DNA of 64,000 nucleotides from Tolypocladium sp. Sup5 PDA-1. Lineage: Eukaryota > Ascomycota > Sordariomycetes > Hypocreales > Ophiocordycipitaceae. A program made the position numbers and the translations under genes. The stretch spans positions 62,001 through 126,000 of the forward strand of contig JPHH03000022.1 in the NCBI GenBank assembly GCA_000750105.3. Direction: 5' to 3'. The notes beneath the pieces are model-generated. The model made no database searches. It saw only the letters and a list, made by a program, of their open reading frames with translations, and was not told where the DNA came from. Positions 1-10,958 of this stretch are shown here, piece by piece. The first letter of the stretch is position 1. Each line of letters opens with the position of its first letter.

Positions 1-385
1 CCTCGACCATGCGATCGCGGGCGAGCTGCGTCCTCGACTTGAAGGCATCCCTGGATCTGCGCACCTTGTTCGTCTGGGCCGAGATGCCCTTCTGGAGCTT
101 TTCCAGTTGCTGCGGCAGAGCAAAGTTGTCGAGCAGGTCGAGGACGGTCAGTCGGTCGAGCGGCGGCAAGGGGTCCCAGTCGTCGTGGTAGGAGCTGCTG
201 CCCGAGAAGGACGGGTTTCGCGAGAGCCTGGGGCTCTTGGGGGTGGTTGCGCTGAGCGAGGGAGACTCGAGGATGGCAACATCGGGAGGCGACGAGCTGA
301 GAGGCGATGAGATGTCGGGCTCGGGAGCGGCGTGACGCTCGCCGCCAGCGGCCGAGACGGGGAGCGACGCTGGTTCGTCGTCCAT
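1..385 (-). CDS. GPC1: Glycerophosphocholine acyltransferase-like protein, N-terminal part (cut by window edge)
   Basis: An open frame begins at an ATG (383-385) and runs leftwards off the window with no stop, giving about 128 residues. The first ~75 residues are Ser/Pro-rich and acidic. Then comes a conserved-looking block, DRLTVLDLLDNFALPQQLEK, followed by a basic helical stretch ending in ARDRMVE. From memory this resembles the cytosolic N-terminus that precedes the multi-pass membrane domain (DUF2838) of fungal Gpc1, which acylates glycerophosphocholine to lysophosphatidylcholine in phospholipid remodelling. The membrane domain lies outside the window, so the call rests on the N-terminal block alone. 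It could instead be another coiled-coil protein with a similar leader. No intron is apparent in the visible part. Confidence 0.55.
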   Translation of the reverse strand, partial: MDDEPASLPVSAAGGERHAAPEPDISSPLSSSPPDVAILESPSLSATTPKSPRLSRNPSFSGSSSYHDDWDPLPPLDRLTVLDLLDNFALPQQLEKLQKGISAQTNKVRRSRDAFKSRTQLARDRMVE

Positions 386-1480
386 GGCTGTCGGCGGCTC
401 TGCGATGAGCAGCCAGGCGAGGGCCGGCCTTGTCGAGGTCAGCACGGTTTGCTACAGGGGGTAGCCTCTAGGTGTTTACCTAGTGAGCTCAAAGCAGGCA
501 AGTCAGGGGTATGTCGCATACACGGCCGACACGGGGGGCTCAGGAGCGGTTCGGGCGAGAGGTTACACGGCTCGTGGAGGCGCAAGGAGGTTTGAACCGC
601 GCGTGTACGAAGTAGACGACGCGTAGGATGAGAGCCACAGGCAGTGCTTCGTAGTTGGCGGTCGAGGCTGCGGTAAGGTCTAACCTCCACGGGCGAGAGA
701 AAGAGGAGAAGAGGAGAACGGGAGGAGCCTGGAAGGGCGACAAAACGGACGTCCAGTGGTGGTTTGATGGCGAGGCAGAAAGCTGGAGGGTGTTGGACGG
801 CGATGACACGGATCCATGGAGGCATCACAAGGTGACCCTGGCTGGAGCTAGTAGCAGCTCGAGGTACCTACCGATCTGGGGGTGCTGAGGTATTACCCCA
901 TCCCTGAGCAACGTAACGGGTGCCTTGGTCTGGTAGCTGGGGTACCCACTCGGACATAGAGCCACTGGCGCCCCGACAATTATGCCCTGCAGTTGGATTG
1001 GTTGGGCAACTGGTGACCAGATGCCAGAGAGCACCAATGTCCAGTACATATTCCGTACGTGGCTCTCCTTACCTAGGTAGGCAGTTAAACAGTTGCCAAG
1101 GGGACAACCTAGGTACCATATGGACAGCGATCTACATATCCCAAGGAACGTCGCTTGGCCGAGGTTCAGATGCGTTCAGACCCGTACCCAGGCAGTTCTC
1201 TCCAGGCAACAATAAGGTAATCTGCAGCAGCAGAGCGAGGCAGCAAGCCCAGACGAAACATGTGAGCTCCATGGCACATTGCAGCGCCTGCCTAAGACTT
1301 GGGCTCACGCGAAAGCGCCACGTAAGATAAGGTGCCGTCAGGTGATGGTTTGGATGGGATCAGCGTGAGGTAGTTATCAAGCGACTCAACGTCGCCCTCT
1401 CTGCCCAGGTGGTGTAGTTGACACATGTGGTTGGGCCACAGCCTGTGCGCGCCAACTTCAGTGCTGTACTCCGTACTCCC

Positions 1481-1525
1481 TACGTCGGTACTTGGTACTC
1501 CCTATTCGTACGTCGGTACTTGGTA
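1481..1525. repeat. 17-nt direct repeat, 28-nt period
   Basis: The 17-mer TACGTCGGTACTTGGTA occurs exactly at 1481-1497 and 1509-1525. Both copies are bordered by CTCCCTA-like sequence, so the array looks like an imperfect 28-nt tandem duplication in the SMC1 upstream region. Confidence 0.85.
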
Positions 1526-1874
1526 ATACTCCCTAGACTCGCAAGAAGGGTCACGCCTCGTCGCACGTGCTCACTCTGCGGCGGGGCCAGACCAGTACGT
1601 ACCCCTGTGGTTGGACAGGCTAGCCTCTCACCAGAGGCGCGCGACGCGTTCCTTGCGATCAAACGCTTCTGCACTCCACAGCCAGCTCAAGAAGAAGATT
1701 GAAGTGCTATCGCCATCGCCATCGCCTGCCCTCTACTACTATGTGCCATCGCGGCTGCGGACCCGACCCTGAGCGCGCTCGACCCCAAGCTCTCCGCGGC
1801 CAGTAGGCTGCACCGCAGGCAGTCTCGTACAGCTCTCCAGCCCGCTCGCAATCAATCGCGTCTGGTGCCAGGCC

Positions 1875-1912
1875 GTCGCATCGCATCGCATCCTACCGTA
1901 TCGCATCGCACA
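1875..1912. repeat. CATCG/TCGCA microsatellite upstream of SMC1
   Basis: Two short arrays of the pentamer TCGCA are separated by TCCTACCGTA. They lie 90-130 bp before the SMC1 start codon, probably in the 5' UTR or core promoter. Confidence 0.75.
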
Positions 1913-2002
1913 CATTCATAGTCACGACGCCCCCCCGAGCGATCCCTCCCACCACGCGGCGCGGCACTTCGACGCAGTGCCCGCCCGACGACAACCGCAG
2001 CC

Positions 2003-5000
2003 ATGGGCAAACTCATCCGCCTTGAGCTCTTCAGTGCGTCCCCCGTCGTGCCCCCTCCTCCCCGCTGGCATGTTCGTGATGCTGATACCGCAGTCCAGAC
2101 TTCAAGTCGTACAAGGGCCACCATACCCTTCTATTCGGCGACTCGTACTTTACCTCCATCATCGGGCCTAATGGATCGGGAAAGTCGAATTCGTGCGTCT
2201 TCCTCCCCGAGCTCACACGCACCACCATCTGAGGCCACAAGAGCTAACCCGCCCTCTCAGCATGGACGCCATCTCCTTTGTCCTCGGCATAAAGTCTTCC
2301 CACCTACGCTCTGCACACCTCAAGGATCTCGTGTATCGTGGCCGCGTCCTCAAGACCTCCAAGATCAACGACGACGGCTCCGCCGAGGCCAATGGCGGCG
2401 CAAACGGATTCCCCGACAACGACGAAAAGGCCTCTCGAGGCGACCCCAAAACCGCCTGGGTCATGGCCGTATACGAAGACGATGCCGGTGAGGAGCAGCG
2501 ATGGAAGCGCTCCATCACTAGCCAAGGCGCCAGCGAATACCGCATCAATGAGCGCGTCGTCACCGCCCAGCAGTACAACGAATCCCTCGAGACGGAGAAT
2601 ATTCTGATCAAGGCCCGCAACTTCCTGGTATTCCAAGGCGATGTCGAAGCCATTGCGTCCCAGTCACCACAGGACCTGACCCGTCTCATTGAGCAAATAT
2701 CAGGGAGCCTCGAGTACAAGGCCGAGTACGAAAAGCTCCAGGTAGACGCCGAGCAGGCTGCTGAGAATCAAAACTTCCAGCTTCATAGGCGTCGCGGCAT
2801 AAACTCCGAGATCAAGCAGTACCGCGAGCAGAAGAAGGAAGCCGATAGTTTCCAGAAGAAGACCGACGAGAGAGACGCAGCCATCATCACCCACTGCCTC
2901 TGGAAGCTCTACCACTTCCAGAATGCCATGGATGAGTCCAGCGCTGCCATTCAGGATCACCAGGAAGACCTCAAGGAGCTGCGACGAAATGTCGAGGCCT
3001 TTGAGGCGCGCCTGGAAGCAGCCCGGAGGGATCAAAATGCCGCCGGACGCCAAGTCGCTCGGACCGAGAAGGAGATCAAGCTCAAGGAGAGGGCTATTGA
3101 GGACAGGGAAAACGCCTTGGTCCCCTTTGACGAGAAAATCCACGAGTCCTCCCAGCAAGTCGACAAGCTCCAGGCCCAGAGCGAGAAAGTAGCCAAGGAG
3201 CGGGATGAGCAGGCTGAAATTGTCCGCAAAGTCCAGAAGGACATCGAAAGCGTCGACAAAGCACAAGAGGTCTTCGAAAGGGACATTAAGGAGCAGATGA
3301 AGGAGCAGGGCCGGGACATCAGCGACGCAGATCGTAAGGAGTACAACACGCTCCGGGCTCAGGTCATGTCTCGCTCCGGCGCCAACCAGGGCAAGCTTGA
3401 AAACCTCGAGCGGCAACGCAAGGCCGACGAGGTCACCGTCAACAACCTCAAGGGCAAGGTCGACAGCATGACGGCTGCCATCGAGAAAGCCGAGGCCGAG
3501 CTGGCAAGCACCGCGGAGAGGAGGACCTCTGCCGACGCTGCCGCCAAGGAGATTTCGAGCGACATCGCCGGCAAGAAGAAGGAGTTCAATCAACTGCAAT
3601 CAGAACGGGTGCGGACCAACCAGAAGCGGACCGAACTGGAGGAGAAGCTCGAGGACGTTGCCAGGAAGCTGAGGGAGGCCGACGACGGCCGGCGCCAAAA
3701 CGACCGTGAAGCGCGCATGAAGGAGATGGTGACCGCCTTGAAACGAATCCTCCCCGGCGTACGTGGCCGCATCGGCGACCTCTGCAGCCCGAAGCAGAAG
3801 AAGTACGACGAAGCAGTCATTGTCGCACTGGGCAGGGATTTTGACTCGGTCGTTGTCGACACGGAGAAGACTGGCGTCGACTGCGTCCAGTACCTGAAGG
3901 AACAAAGGTTCCCGCCCATGACGTTCATCCCCCTGGACAACATCAAGGTCAATGCCGTCAACACGTCCGTCAAGGGGTTCTCTGGAGCAAGGCTGACTAT
4001 TGACACGGTCAACTTCGACTCTTCCGTGGAAAGAGCCGTATCATACGCCTGCGGCAGTTCAGTGGTGTGCGATACTCTGGACATCGCGAAGCACATTTGT
4101 TACGAAAAGAAGATTCCGGTCAAGGCCGTGACTCTGGAAGGATACGTCATCCACAAGGCTGGACTGATGACTGGCGGCCGGGGCCCCGAGCCCAAGGGCG
4201 GGAAGCGCAAATTTGAAGAGGCCGACGTCCAAAACCTACAACGCATGGCCACAAAGCTCAGGGACGAGATCGATCGTCTACCCAAGGCAGCCCGGCGCGG
4301 GACACAGGAGGAGTCGCTCCAGATTGACCTGACAGGGCTGGAGCGGCGGCTCGCTGCAACCAAGGACGAGCTGGCGGCGTTCAACAAGAACTGGACCAGC
4401 AAGAAGGGACAGCTGGACAACCACAAAAAGCAGCTCCGGGAGCTGCAGCCAAAGTATCAACAGCAAGCCTCACAACTCGAGAGCACCAGAGAGACTGTGC
4501 AAAAGTTCATGGAAGCTATTGCCCGCGTGGAAGACCAAGTCTTCAGCGACTTCTGCAAACGACTCGGCTATAGCGACATTCGCGCCTACGATGCATCTCA
4601 GGGGAAGTTTGAGCAGGAAGTTTCAGAGAAGCGCAGCCAATTCGAGGTCCAGAAGCAAAGACTCGAAAGCCGCCTCAAGTGGGAAGTTGCGCGTCACGGT
4701 GATACCGAGACAAGGATCCGGCGGATGCAGGATCAAGTACGGCGACTGAAGCAGGACATCAAATCCTACACCAAGGAGAAGTCAGACATTGAGGAAGCGA
4801 TGCTCCAAGAGCAGGACGAGCTGGAGGGGTTGCGTGAGACGCTAGAAGAACACAAGGCGGACCTTGTGGACAAGAACCAGAAGGTTAGCGAAGCCCGAGC
4901 CGACGTCCAGAGGCGCAGCAAGGACATAGACGCACGCCAGCGCGACATCAACGCGCTGGAAACGACGGTCCAGAAGAACAGTGCCGGCAAGTCAGCCCTG

Positions 5001-6020
5001 CTTCGGAGATGTCGGCTGGAGCAGATCCAAATCCCCTTGGTCGAGGGGACGCTGGATAATCTTCCCAACGAGGATGACTTGCTACGGCAGGACCCTGATG
5101 CAATGGATGTTGACGGGGAGGATGAGGAGATGATGGGCATTGCCCTGGATGACCACGGCATCGAGATTGACTTTGACGGCCTGGACAACGAGCTGAAAGA
5201 GGTAAGTCAGGCGGGCTGTTGCAGATACGAGATGACTTGCGCTAACACACGAAACAGTCTGATGAAACCAGTGTCGAGGACGGCTTGACAGACAGGATTG
5301 CGGCACTCGCCGTGGAGCTGGAAAAGCTGAACCCGAACATGCGAGCGATGGAGCGGCTAGAGAGCGTCGAGACGCGGCTCAAACAAACGGACCAGGAATA
5401 CGAAGACTCCAAGTCGGCGGCGCATGCAGCAAAGGAGGCATTCAGCAACGTCAAGCAAAAACGATACGACCTGTTCAACAAGGCCTTTACCCACATCCAG
5501 GAGCAAATATCGCATGTGTACAAGGACCTCACTCGGTCCGAGGCATACCCGCTGGGGGGCCAAGCCTACCTGGACATTGAAGAGGATACGGACATGCCGT
5601 ATCTGTCGGGCATCAAGTACCACGCGATGCCGCCGCTGAAGCGATTCCGGGACATGGAGCACTTGTCGGGCGGGGAGAAGACAATGGCGGCGCTTGCGCT
5701 TCTCTTTGCGATTCACAGCTACCAGCCGAGTCCCTTCTTCGTTCTCGACGAGGTGGATGCGGCGCTGGACAATGCCAACGTCGACAAGATCAAGAAGTAC
5801 ATTCGGGAGCACGCCGGCCCAGGGATGCAGTTTATTGTCATCAGCCTCAAGACGGGCCTCTTCCAGGACTCAGAGAGCTTGGTCGGCGTGTACCGGGATC
5901 AAGAGGTAAACAGCTCGAGGACGCTGACATTGGATGTAAGTCTCCCTGTTTGGATCCCGATTTCGCCGAGGGGTGTGTGCGTGAGGCTAACAACAGTTGC
6001 AGCTGAGAAAGTACACGTGA
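2003..6020 (+). CDS. SMC1: Structural maintenance of chromosomes protein 1 (cohesin core ATPase)
   Basis: Five exons (2003-2033, 2099-2192, 2261-5201, 5258-5935, 6003-6020) join in frame to about 1253 residues, the normal SMC1 length. The spliced N-terminus is MGKLIRLELFNFKSYKG, with Walker A GPNGSGKS at residues 33-40. Next come a long coiled coil, the hinge at roughly 541-677 (GVRGRIGDL through GLMTGG), the returning coiled coil, an acidic patch, and the C-terminal ABC head. The head has signature LSGGEK near residue 1158 and Walker B/D-loop FFVLDEVDAALD. The last exon codes only LRKYT plus stop. Smc1 pairs with Smc3 and the kleisin Scc1 to form cohesin, which holds sister chromatids together in the nucleus. 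The first two introns fall inside the ATP-binding head. The first Met of the large open frame (2193) is intronic and is not the start. Confidence 0.97.
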
Positions 6021-6925
6021 TGACGGGCGTGCGCTGGACTGCAACAAGTCAAGGGCAGGGTGGAAGTCTGGAAGCAATGCACGGATTGCGCAAGGTGGTG
6101 GTGATGTAAACGTGCCTTGCGGTATCGGGGCCAATCTGGAGAGTCAAAGAGGAACTGCGTTTTGGTTGTATGATGTACTCGCATGTGGACGGCCATGAGC
6201 TCTCGAATGGGGGGCGGATGTGGGATGCTTACCTTAGGTAGTTTGCATCAGACGAATGTTGCTTCCACTACAATGAATGAAGCCGCCGTAACGCGTGCCA
6301 GTATCATGGTCAGTGAATAACGTTAGGCGAAGGTGAGGAGGCGTCCAGTGAAGTGCCCACGCGCTTACCGTGGTGCTGGGCGCACGGGCCACCTCGAGCT
6401 TGAGCTCTCTCGAAATATTCGTACCAAGTAACACAGCCTGCTCGCAGACCCAGCTTCATCGACGACGACCCCAGCTCCCCCAGCTCCCCGACCCGACCCG
6501 ACCCGACCTTCAGGTGCAGCGGCGATCGCTGGAGCAAGGCAGACAGCGACAAACGGCTCTTGTGGGATCGTCGAGAGCCCTTGCATCACCGCGGCGCGAT
6601 GACGGATTAGTCCGAGGCGATGCCCAGCCTTGCGTCGTCGCCGCGCACCGCACTCGCCCACGAACACCACGTCTCCCTTTGACCGCGCGTCGCTTCCACC
6701 GCCACTGCGAGCTGTTGCGACTACGATCGTATCGGCAGCGCCGAGTAGCCGGTCTGGCCAGTCGCGTCCTCCCGCCGTCTCGCGATCTTGCCGGCGACGA
6801 CAACGTGGACCACAGTCTCCCATCGTCGCAAACGAAGCCGCCGTCGGCCTCTTGTCCCGCGAGCACATCTCGCCCCGTGTGCATCTTGCGTCGCCTCTAC
6901 TTGTTTCGGGCAGAAACTTTGCACC
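6021..6925. other. Intergenic: SMC1 3' flank and TFA1 promoter
   Basis: About 0.9 kb without a supportable gene. A CCGAC pentamer array lies at 6488-6508. The GC-rich, CpG-rich stretch 6450-6920 is probably the TFA1 promoter and 5' leader. Open frames on both strands here look like composition artefacts. Confidence 0.55.
6488..6508. repeat. (CCGAC)4 microsatellite
   Basis: Four tandem CCGAC units sit in the TFA1 upstream region. Confidence 0.8.
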
Positions 6926-8381
6926 ATGGATCTTGCGGTGACACTCATCAAGTCCGTCATGCGGGCCTTCTACCCGACGCGCGACATCCTCGTCGTGGAC
7001 GCCCTGATACTTCACGAAGCGTATGTTCAGCTCCGCTTGCCATGCCATGACCCTATCCTAGGAACGCTGCCCGCTGACCATGTATCTCGTGCAGTCTTCG
7101 CGACGATGATCTTGCCTACCTCATGGCCATCAACACCAAGGACCTACACAAAATCTGCGGTAAACTACGCGAGGACCGCTTCTTGACCGTGTGAGTCTGC
7201 CCTGTCAAATCGGCGCCCTCTCGATGGCGCCCAGCAACTAAGTAGCCTTTGATTTTGTGCTGACTCGACTCTGCGACAGGCACACGAGGCAAGAAGTGCG
7301 TGAAGGAAATCCCCGGCCGAGCAACCGAACGTGGTACTACATCAACTATCGCCACACCATCGATGCCATCAAGTGGCGAGTCTACACCATAGACAAGGAG
7401 GTGCAGGGGAGCTCTGTTGCGGCCAACGAGAAGAAGGAGTACTTTTGCACCTTTTGCAAGGCCGAGTGGACGGCCATGGAAGTGCTCGACAACGTCGGCC
7501 CCAACGGCTTTCTGTGCCACCGCTGCCATCACACGCTGACGTTCGAGGCGGACCGTAACTCGGGCGGACACGAGCAGTCGACGCGCCTCAACGACCAGTT
7601 CAAGTTTATCAGCGAGCTTCTCCCTAAGATTGACGCCGTCCACATCCCAGAGTGCGACTTCGACCGGGCACTGTCCAAAGCCCGGCCCGTGATCCGCGAT
7701 GCCACGCACCAGCGCGCCGCGACGATGCCGGTCGACGGCGGGGCGAACCGGCCGATGGCTGTCAAGGGCCTGACTAACACGGGGCCGCAGTCCATTGCCG
7801 TCAACATTTCGACGTCGGAAGGGCCATCGGAGGAGGAGAAGGAGGCGGAGAAGGCTCGAAAGGAGAAGATTGCCCATCAGAACGCACTGCCGGCGTGGAT
7901 GTCCAACAGCACAGTCACCGGCGAGTCCTTCTCCGGAGTGGCCGCCGCCAACACCGCCGCCGTCAAGAGGGAGGATACCAAGGATGCCGCCAAGGGCAAG
8001 GTGCTGGACGGCAACGCCAGCGCCCAGATTGATGACATCTTTGAGAAACTCAAGGCAGAGCAAGCAGCGCAAAGGGCACGAGAGGGGGTGGCGCGGGAAG
8101 ATGACGAAGAAGGTGACGACGACGACGACGAGTTTGGCTCGGACGAGGAAGACGAATTCGAGGACGTGCCAGCGACAGGCAACAACTCGAGCTTGGGGAC
8201 GCCGGGTAACGCGGGCATCAAGCGCGAGACTTCGGGCGGAACGTCGAGCGAACGAGACAGCTCGGATGAGAGGGCGAGCAAGAGAGTCAAGATGGAGCCA
8301 GAGGTGAAGAAGGAAGAGCCTGCCGCGGAGGGAGGCGCAGACGAGGACGAGGACGAAGAACTCGAGTTTGAAGACGTATAG
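6926..8381 (+). CDS. TFA1: Transcription initiation factor IIE, alpha (large) subunit
   Basis: Three exons (6926-7020, 7095-7190, 7280-8381) give 430 residues. The N-terminal ~100 residues form the TFE/IIE winged-helix domain (MDLAVTLIKSVMRAFYPTRD..., DDLAYLMAINTKDLHKICG). A zinc ribbon follows with cysteines 120, 123, 143 and 146 (CTFC...CHRC). Beyond that is a charged linker and an acidic tail. TFIIE alpha joins the RNA polymerase II pre-initiation complex, recruits TFIIH and stimulates its helicase and kinase. The tail carries two separate copies of an acidic FEDV motif, at residues 357-360 and 427-430, the second being the very C-terminus. Similar acidic FxxV-type segments of TFIIE alpha are known to bind the PH domain of the TFIIH p62/Tfb1 subunit. 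A 442-codon frame on the opposite strand is a shadow. Confidence 0.95.
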
Positions 8382-8975
8382 GGGGGGGCAACGCAGGCAC
8401 GCGGCCCGGAAGCTGGCACGCGAGGCGTGCAGTCTCGAATCCAAAGCAGTTTAGAAGAATATACCGAGGGCAGCCTCATTCCACAGCCACGAAGGACGTT
8501 TTCTGCAACTGTAAACCGCTGCATATGCGGTTGAAACTACACCGTACTACGAAGTACTAGATCCATGGATGGATGACATGGCATGGACCCGATGTGGGGG
8601 CGGAGAGGCATCGGAGTCGGCGCCGTGATTGCGCTGGAGATAGTGGGGTCGCGCTGACGGGAGCTGAGCTGCTGGAGCCCCGCTGCAATTCACGGAGCCA
8701 CGGCCCTACCTCAAGCTCGCCGGAGCCGCAGCTTTCTTTTCTCCGTTGCCGACTCCTCTCCTCCTTTCCCTCACCTCCCCTCGTCAGGCCTCGAACTTCC
8801 GGGCGTCGAACTTCCAGGCATATCCAAGGATTCACGCGCCTCGTACCCACCCTTGTCCATCCCCCCGCTGCCATGCCTCTCCCGGCGTCGCTTGCCGGAC
8901 GCCGTGACGCACAGTGCTATCACTAACCCCAGGCTTCCGCGCCTCTCTCGACCCGGCCAGCGCTCGCTCATCGCC
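8382..8975. other. Intergenic: TFA1 3' flank and POL4 promoter
   Basis: About 0.6 kb with no gene seen. It holds one TACGAAGTA word (8548) and a pyrimidine-rich stretch (8740-8870) before the POL4 start. Two upstream ATGs (8853 frame in phase, 8871) precede the chosen start, but the residues they would add show no domain signal. Confidence 0.5.
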
Positions 8976-10958
8976 ATGCCTCCAGTGGACTTCCCGCCCC
9001 TCTTCCTGCTCCCCACGCACCTGCAGCCGGCTGAGCTCCACCAGCTGGAGGACAGCATACCGTCCCTGACGTACGACATCCGCGAGGCTGATCTGATACT
9101 GGGCAAGATATCCAGGACAGAACGCGCCCGGTTTGAGCTTCGACGGCTCAGGCTCGAGACGGAGCCTATCAGTGACGGAGACGGCAGCGGCCAGCACGAA
9201 GACGTCGCACGGGAACCCGCCGCTTCCTCCGTTGTTTCTCTCCAGGACTCCGGTCCGAGCCCAAAGCGCCGCAGGCTGTCCACTTCCGGCGCCGCGCAAG
9301 GCCCATCAAACGCCGGGCATGTCGGGTCTCCTGGGATCGGCAGCTCCGCTGACACGGTCAAGGTGCTCAAGCTGTCGTGGCTGACAGACTGTCTGGAACA
9401 GGGCACCCTGCTGCCTGTCAAAGAATATCTGCTCTACCAAGGCCGCAAGATCCCATCCAGCTCAACTCCCAAACCACCAAAGAAGCACGCCCCAGCGTTT
9501 GCCGTGCCGGATATTCTTCGACGTGCCGCAGTCGACCAGCAAGCCGGCGGAGGCAAGCCAGCCTCGCCATTCTCGTCACGGAACACCTCGAGCGGTGCTT
9601 CCCTTGGCCACAGTCAGGCGCATCCACCGCCGGCTCTGGTTCATGAAAGTACGTCTGAGCATGAGGTGCCTTTGCCTCCGGTGCCCGACTACCTGCACAC
9701 GACGTACTCGTGCCAGCGGCCGACGCCCGTCAACCCACCCAACGCCGCCTTTATTGACGAGCTGAAGAACATCCGCACCCTGCGGCTTCTTCAAGGGGAC
9801 CAGATCGGAGTGAGAGCCTACTCGACCTCCATCGCCACGTTGTCCGCGTACCCACACACGTTGCAAGGGCCTCAAGGTAAGGTCCACAGGCAGAGCAGAC
9901 TGTAGATGCGATGTTCGTGTGATTCTAATAATAGCTTCTCAACCCAGAGCTTGCCAGGCTACCTGGCTGCGGCGCTAAAATCGCCGAGCTATACCAGCAG
10001 TGGCAGGAGACGGGACAAACAAAGGAAACCGTGGACGCAGGCTCAGAGCCCAAGATGGCTGTCCTCCAACTATTCTACGATATCTGGGGTGTGGGGGATG
10101 CCACCGCTCGCGAGTTCTATAGGAAGGGTGGGTTTGCAGCGTTGCGAGGTGTCGCGAGGCCGGTGCTAACGTGGAGCAGGATGGAGAGATCTCGACGACG
10201 TAGTCGAGTACGGGTGGGCATCCCTCAGCAGGGTCCAACAGATTGGGGTCAAGTACTACGACGAGCTTCAACTCAAGATCCCGCGACAAGAGGTGGAGGC
10301 CATCGCCGGGGTCATCCTGTCACATGCGCGCAAGGCCGATGCCGGCTTCGAGCTGGCCATTGTGGGCGGGTACCGGCGAGGGAAAAAGGAGAGCGGCGAC
10401 GTGGACGTGGTTCTAAGCCACCGAGACGAATCCAAGACGCTCGGCCTCATCGACAGGGTGGTGCTGGGCCTGGAGAAGGACGGGTTCATCACGCACACGC
10501 TGAGCCTGTGGAAGAGGAACAGCGAGCGGGGGCAGCTCCCGCTGCCGTGGCAGGGCGAGGGGTCGAGCCGCGGCACGGGCTTCGACACGCTGGATAAGGC
10601 CATGGTGGTATGGCAGGGCCAGGGCCAGGGCGACGGCGACGGCGAGCCGCACCGTCGCGTGGACATCATCGTCAGCCCATGGAAGACGGTGGGATGTGCG
10701 TTGCTGGGGTGGAGCGGGGGGACGACGTTCCAGCGCGACCTGCGACGGTACTGCAAGCGAGAGAAGGGGCTCAAGTTTGACAGCAGCGGGATCCGGAGGC
10801 GGGCGGACGGAGAGTGGGTGGATCTCGAGGGCGGCGGTGGCGGTGGAGGAGCCGGTCCGGATCGCGGCGCGGCGCCGGACATGACGACGGCCGAGAAGCG
10901 GGTCTTTGAGGGGCTGGGGCTACCCTGGCGGCGGCCGGAGGAGAGGTGCACCGGGTAA
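8976..10958 (+). CDS. POL4: Family X DNA polymerase (Pol IV / Pol beta-lambda type) with BRCT domain
   Basis: Three exons (8976-9876, 9948-10127, 10180-10958) give about 619 residues. The N-terminus (FPPLFLLPTHL... plus KVLKLSWLTDCLEQGTLLP) is a BRCT domain split by a low-complexity insertion. The 8-kDa/HhH region starts at NAAFIDELKNIRTLRLLQGD and includes PGCGAKIAELYQQW. The fingers/palm carry the metal-binding Asp pair D434/D436 in SGDVDVV and a third Asp D522 in RRVDIIVSP. These are followed by the nucleotide-selecting region LGWSGGTTFQRDLRRYC and the typical end LGLPWRRPEERCTG. Such enzymes fill gaps in base-excision repair and non-homologous end joining in the nucleus. A run of seven glycines near residue 578 interrupts the C-terminal palm. 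The start was chosen at MPPVDFPP because the BRCT begins there; an in-frame ATG at 8853 would add 41 residues. Confidence 0.93.

Larger units (their letters stand above)
386..2002. other. Divergent intergenic region between GPC1-like gene and SMC1
   Basis: About 1.6 kb lies between two divergent start codons and should hold both promoters. I see no coding potential: the short frames have no recognisable sequence. It contains several copies of the intergenic words discussed in the findings: TACGAAGTA at 606, TACCTAGGTA at 1070, a close relative near 1107 and TACTCCGTA at 1467. It also holds a 17-nt direct repeat (1481 and 1509) and a CATCG-rich microsatellite just upstream of SMC1. ACGCGT hexamers occur at 619-624 and 1644-1649. 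In yeasts this is the MBF box of G1/S genes including cohesin, but two copies of a 6-mer in GC-rich DNA is weak evidence. Confidence 0.6.

Noticed and set aside
1644..1649. MBF (ACGCGT) box controlling SMC1
   Set aside because: A single hexamer 354 bp upstream in GC-rich DNA; many are expected by chance in the window, so it is noted only in the intergenic entry.
7116..8444. 442-codon open frame antisense to TFA1
   Set aside because: It mirrors the acidic/repetitive codons of TFA1 on the other strand, gives low-complexity Leu/Val-rich sequence, and has no family resemblance.
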